Assembly (NCBI GenBank): GCA_024403055.1
Contig: JAKSSO010000008.1
Coordinates: forward strand, 1-35,429
Reading direction: 5' to 3'
DNA length: 35,429 nt
Source: Mogibacterium sp.
GTDB lineage: Bacteria > Bacillota > Clostridia > Peptostreptococcales > Anaerovoracaceae
Both the position numbers and the translations under genes were made by a program. Each line of letters opens with the position of its first letter. Position 1 is the stretch's first letter. Of this stretch, positions 34,642 to 35,429 are shown piece after piece. The notes under the pieces are model-generated. The model did no database searches. It saw nothing but the letters and a program-made list of their open reading frames with translations, and was not told the origin of the DNA.

Positions 34642-35376
34642 ATGGCATCGAAAAAGAAAAGAAAAGTAAGAAAGGCCGCAACAAAGGTGATCATGGTATG
34701 CCTTATAGCAATATTCATCATCAGCGGATACAATGTTGTCAGAATTCTTACGAGATACAATACAGATAAGAAGGCTTACGACGGTGTTGCATCGAAAGCG
34801 GTCCAGGACATTGTCGGTGGTGTTGTCGATTTTGATGCACTGAAAGCGATCAACCCGGATGCTATCGCGTGGCTTTATCTTGAGGACAGCAGGATCAATT
34901 ATCCGGTAGTCAAGGCATCGGATAATGACAAGTATCTCTCAACTCTGTTTGACGGTAGCTGGGGATGGGCCGGCACTCTCTTTACGGATTGTGCTACCGA
35001 TGATCCTTTCCATCAGTTCAGCACTATCGTTTACGGTCATCACATGAATGACAAGTCGATGTTCTACTCATTGGATTACTACAGAGATCCGGAGTTTGCC
35101 AAATCGCATCCGCGTTTCGAACTGATCATGGAGGACGGAAAATACCATCTGGATGTATGGGCCTGCGTAAGCATGGCATCAGACAGTGATCTCTACAAGG
35201 TGAACATACAGGGTGATGCCAGAGCGCCTTATCTTGAAATGATAAAGAAAAACGCCGTCTACATGACAGATGTCAGCGTCGGCGTTGATGATAATATCGT
35301 TATATTGAGCACCTGTGCTTACGAATACGAAAACGCAAGACAGATCGTTGTGTGCAAGATGGTTCCTTGGGACTAA
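34642..35376 (+). CDS. srtB: Class B sortase
   Basis: Sortases are membrane transpeptidases that attach proteins to the cell wall or assemble pili. The protein has 244 residues. Residues 16-34 form an N-terminal membrane anchor after a basic start (ASKKKRKVRKAATK). The catalytic residues are His134 in IVYGHHMNDKSMF, Cys225 in ILSTCAYEY and Arg233 in ENARQIVV, at nearly the same positions as in S. aureus SrtB (130, 223, 233). NPDAIAWLYLEDSRINYPVV is a class B signature. No protein with a recognisable sorting signal is encoded nearby, so the substrate is unknown. It starts 20 bases after the mutase gene and may be co-transcribed with it. Confidence 0.95.
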   Translation: MASKKKRKVRKAATKVIMVCLIAIFIISGYNVVRILTRYNTDKKAYDGVASKAVQDIVGGVVDFDALKAINPDAIAWLYLEDSRINYPVVKASDNDKYLSTLFDGSWGWAGTLFTDCATDDPFHQFSTIVYGHHMNDKSMFYSLDYYRDPEFAKSHPRFELIMEDGKYHLDVWACVSMASDSDLYKVNIQGDARAPYLEMIKKNAVYMTDVSVGVDDNIVILSTCAYEYENARQIVVCKMVPWD

Positions 35377-35429
35377 TAACTCATGTCCACATCGAGATTG
35401 ACTCTTACGGTATAACGCGGATAACGCTC
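35373..35429 (-). CDS. Possible 3' end of a gene entering from the right
   Basis: On the - strand a frame is open from base 35429 and reads ERYPRYTVRVNLDVDMSY before a TAG whose complement is at 35373-35375. This would converge on the sortase gene, the two stop codons sharing bases. Only 18 residues are visible and I do not recognise them. No terminator is seen between the two genes. Confidence 0.3.
   Translation of the reverse strand, partial: ERYPRYTVRVNLDVDMSY

Noticed and set aside
1..35429. tRNA, rRNA, insertion sequences, prophage or CRISPR arrays
   Set aside because: I looked for T-loop-like sequences, transposase motifs, terminal inverted repeats and regularly spaced short repeats and saw none I could support.

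Overview
The window looks like a stretch of chromosome from an anaerobic, Gram-positive Firmicute, most likely of class Clostridia. The evidence is a class B sortase, an AddB-type nuclease subunit, SelB, an ntp-type (V/A-type) ATPase operon with a sodium-type rotor subunit, and strong AGGAGG ribosome sites. Every convincing complete gene is on the + strand; only a possible gene tail at the right edge is on the - strand. The genus cannot be fixed from the sequence alone.

Layout. (1) 1-431: a gene tail that joins a trypsin-like segment to the C-terminus of a MetQ/NlpA lipoprotein, then a terminator. (2) 589-7047: a 2152-residue protein with a BspA-type N-terminus, one InlB B-repeat-like unit and 23 MBG-like repeats. 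It has no visible signal peptide or anchor. (3) 7063-11093: a CNNM/CBS membrane protein overlapping secA. (4) 11179-14083: a shortened LemA-like protein, a DUF2207 membrane protein and an SGNH hydrolase. (5) 14177-22678: prfB with its programmed +1 frameshift, a HAD phosphatase, selB, addB, a YycJ/WalJ-like metallo-hydrolase, rlmH and a 58-residue membrane peptide, all closely packed. (6) 22699-23940: a promoter, a zinc-ribbon protein and an unrecognised protein. (7) 23941-24397: a 457-base non-coding region with a candidate structured RNA, then the ATPase promoter with a direct repeat flanking its -10 box. (8) 24398-32987: nine ATPase genes in the Enterococcus hirae ntpFIKECGABD order. (9) 33057-35376: a phosphohexomutase and a class B sortase.

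How the genes relate. The ATPase genes form a complete rotary pump, and the rotor subunit keeps the sodium-ligand residues known from E. hirae NtpK. prfB and selB act in opposite ways on UGA and lie two genes apart. In this window UGA ends only one of 27 + strand genes, and that gene is prfB. CNNM, SecA, LemA-like, DUF2207 and sortase B all belong to the cell envelope, but the giant repeat protein beside them has no visible export signal.

The least explained parts are the giant protein, the mini-LemA gene, the structured region before the ATPase operon, the AddB P-loop that does not fit the consensus, and the chimeric gene at the left edge. All calls come from reading the sequence; no database search or folding program was run.
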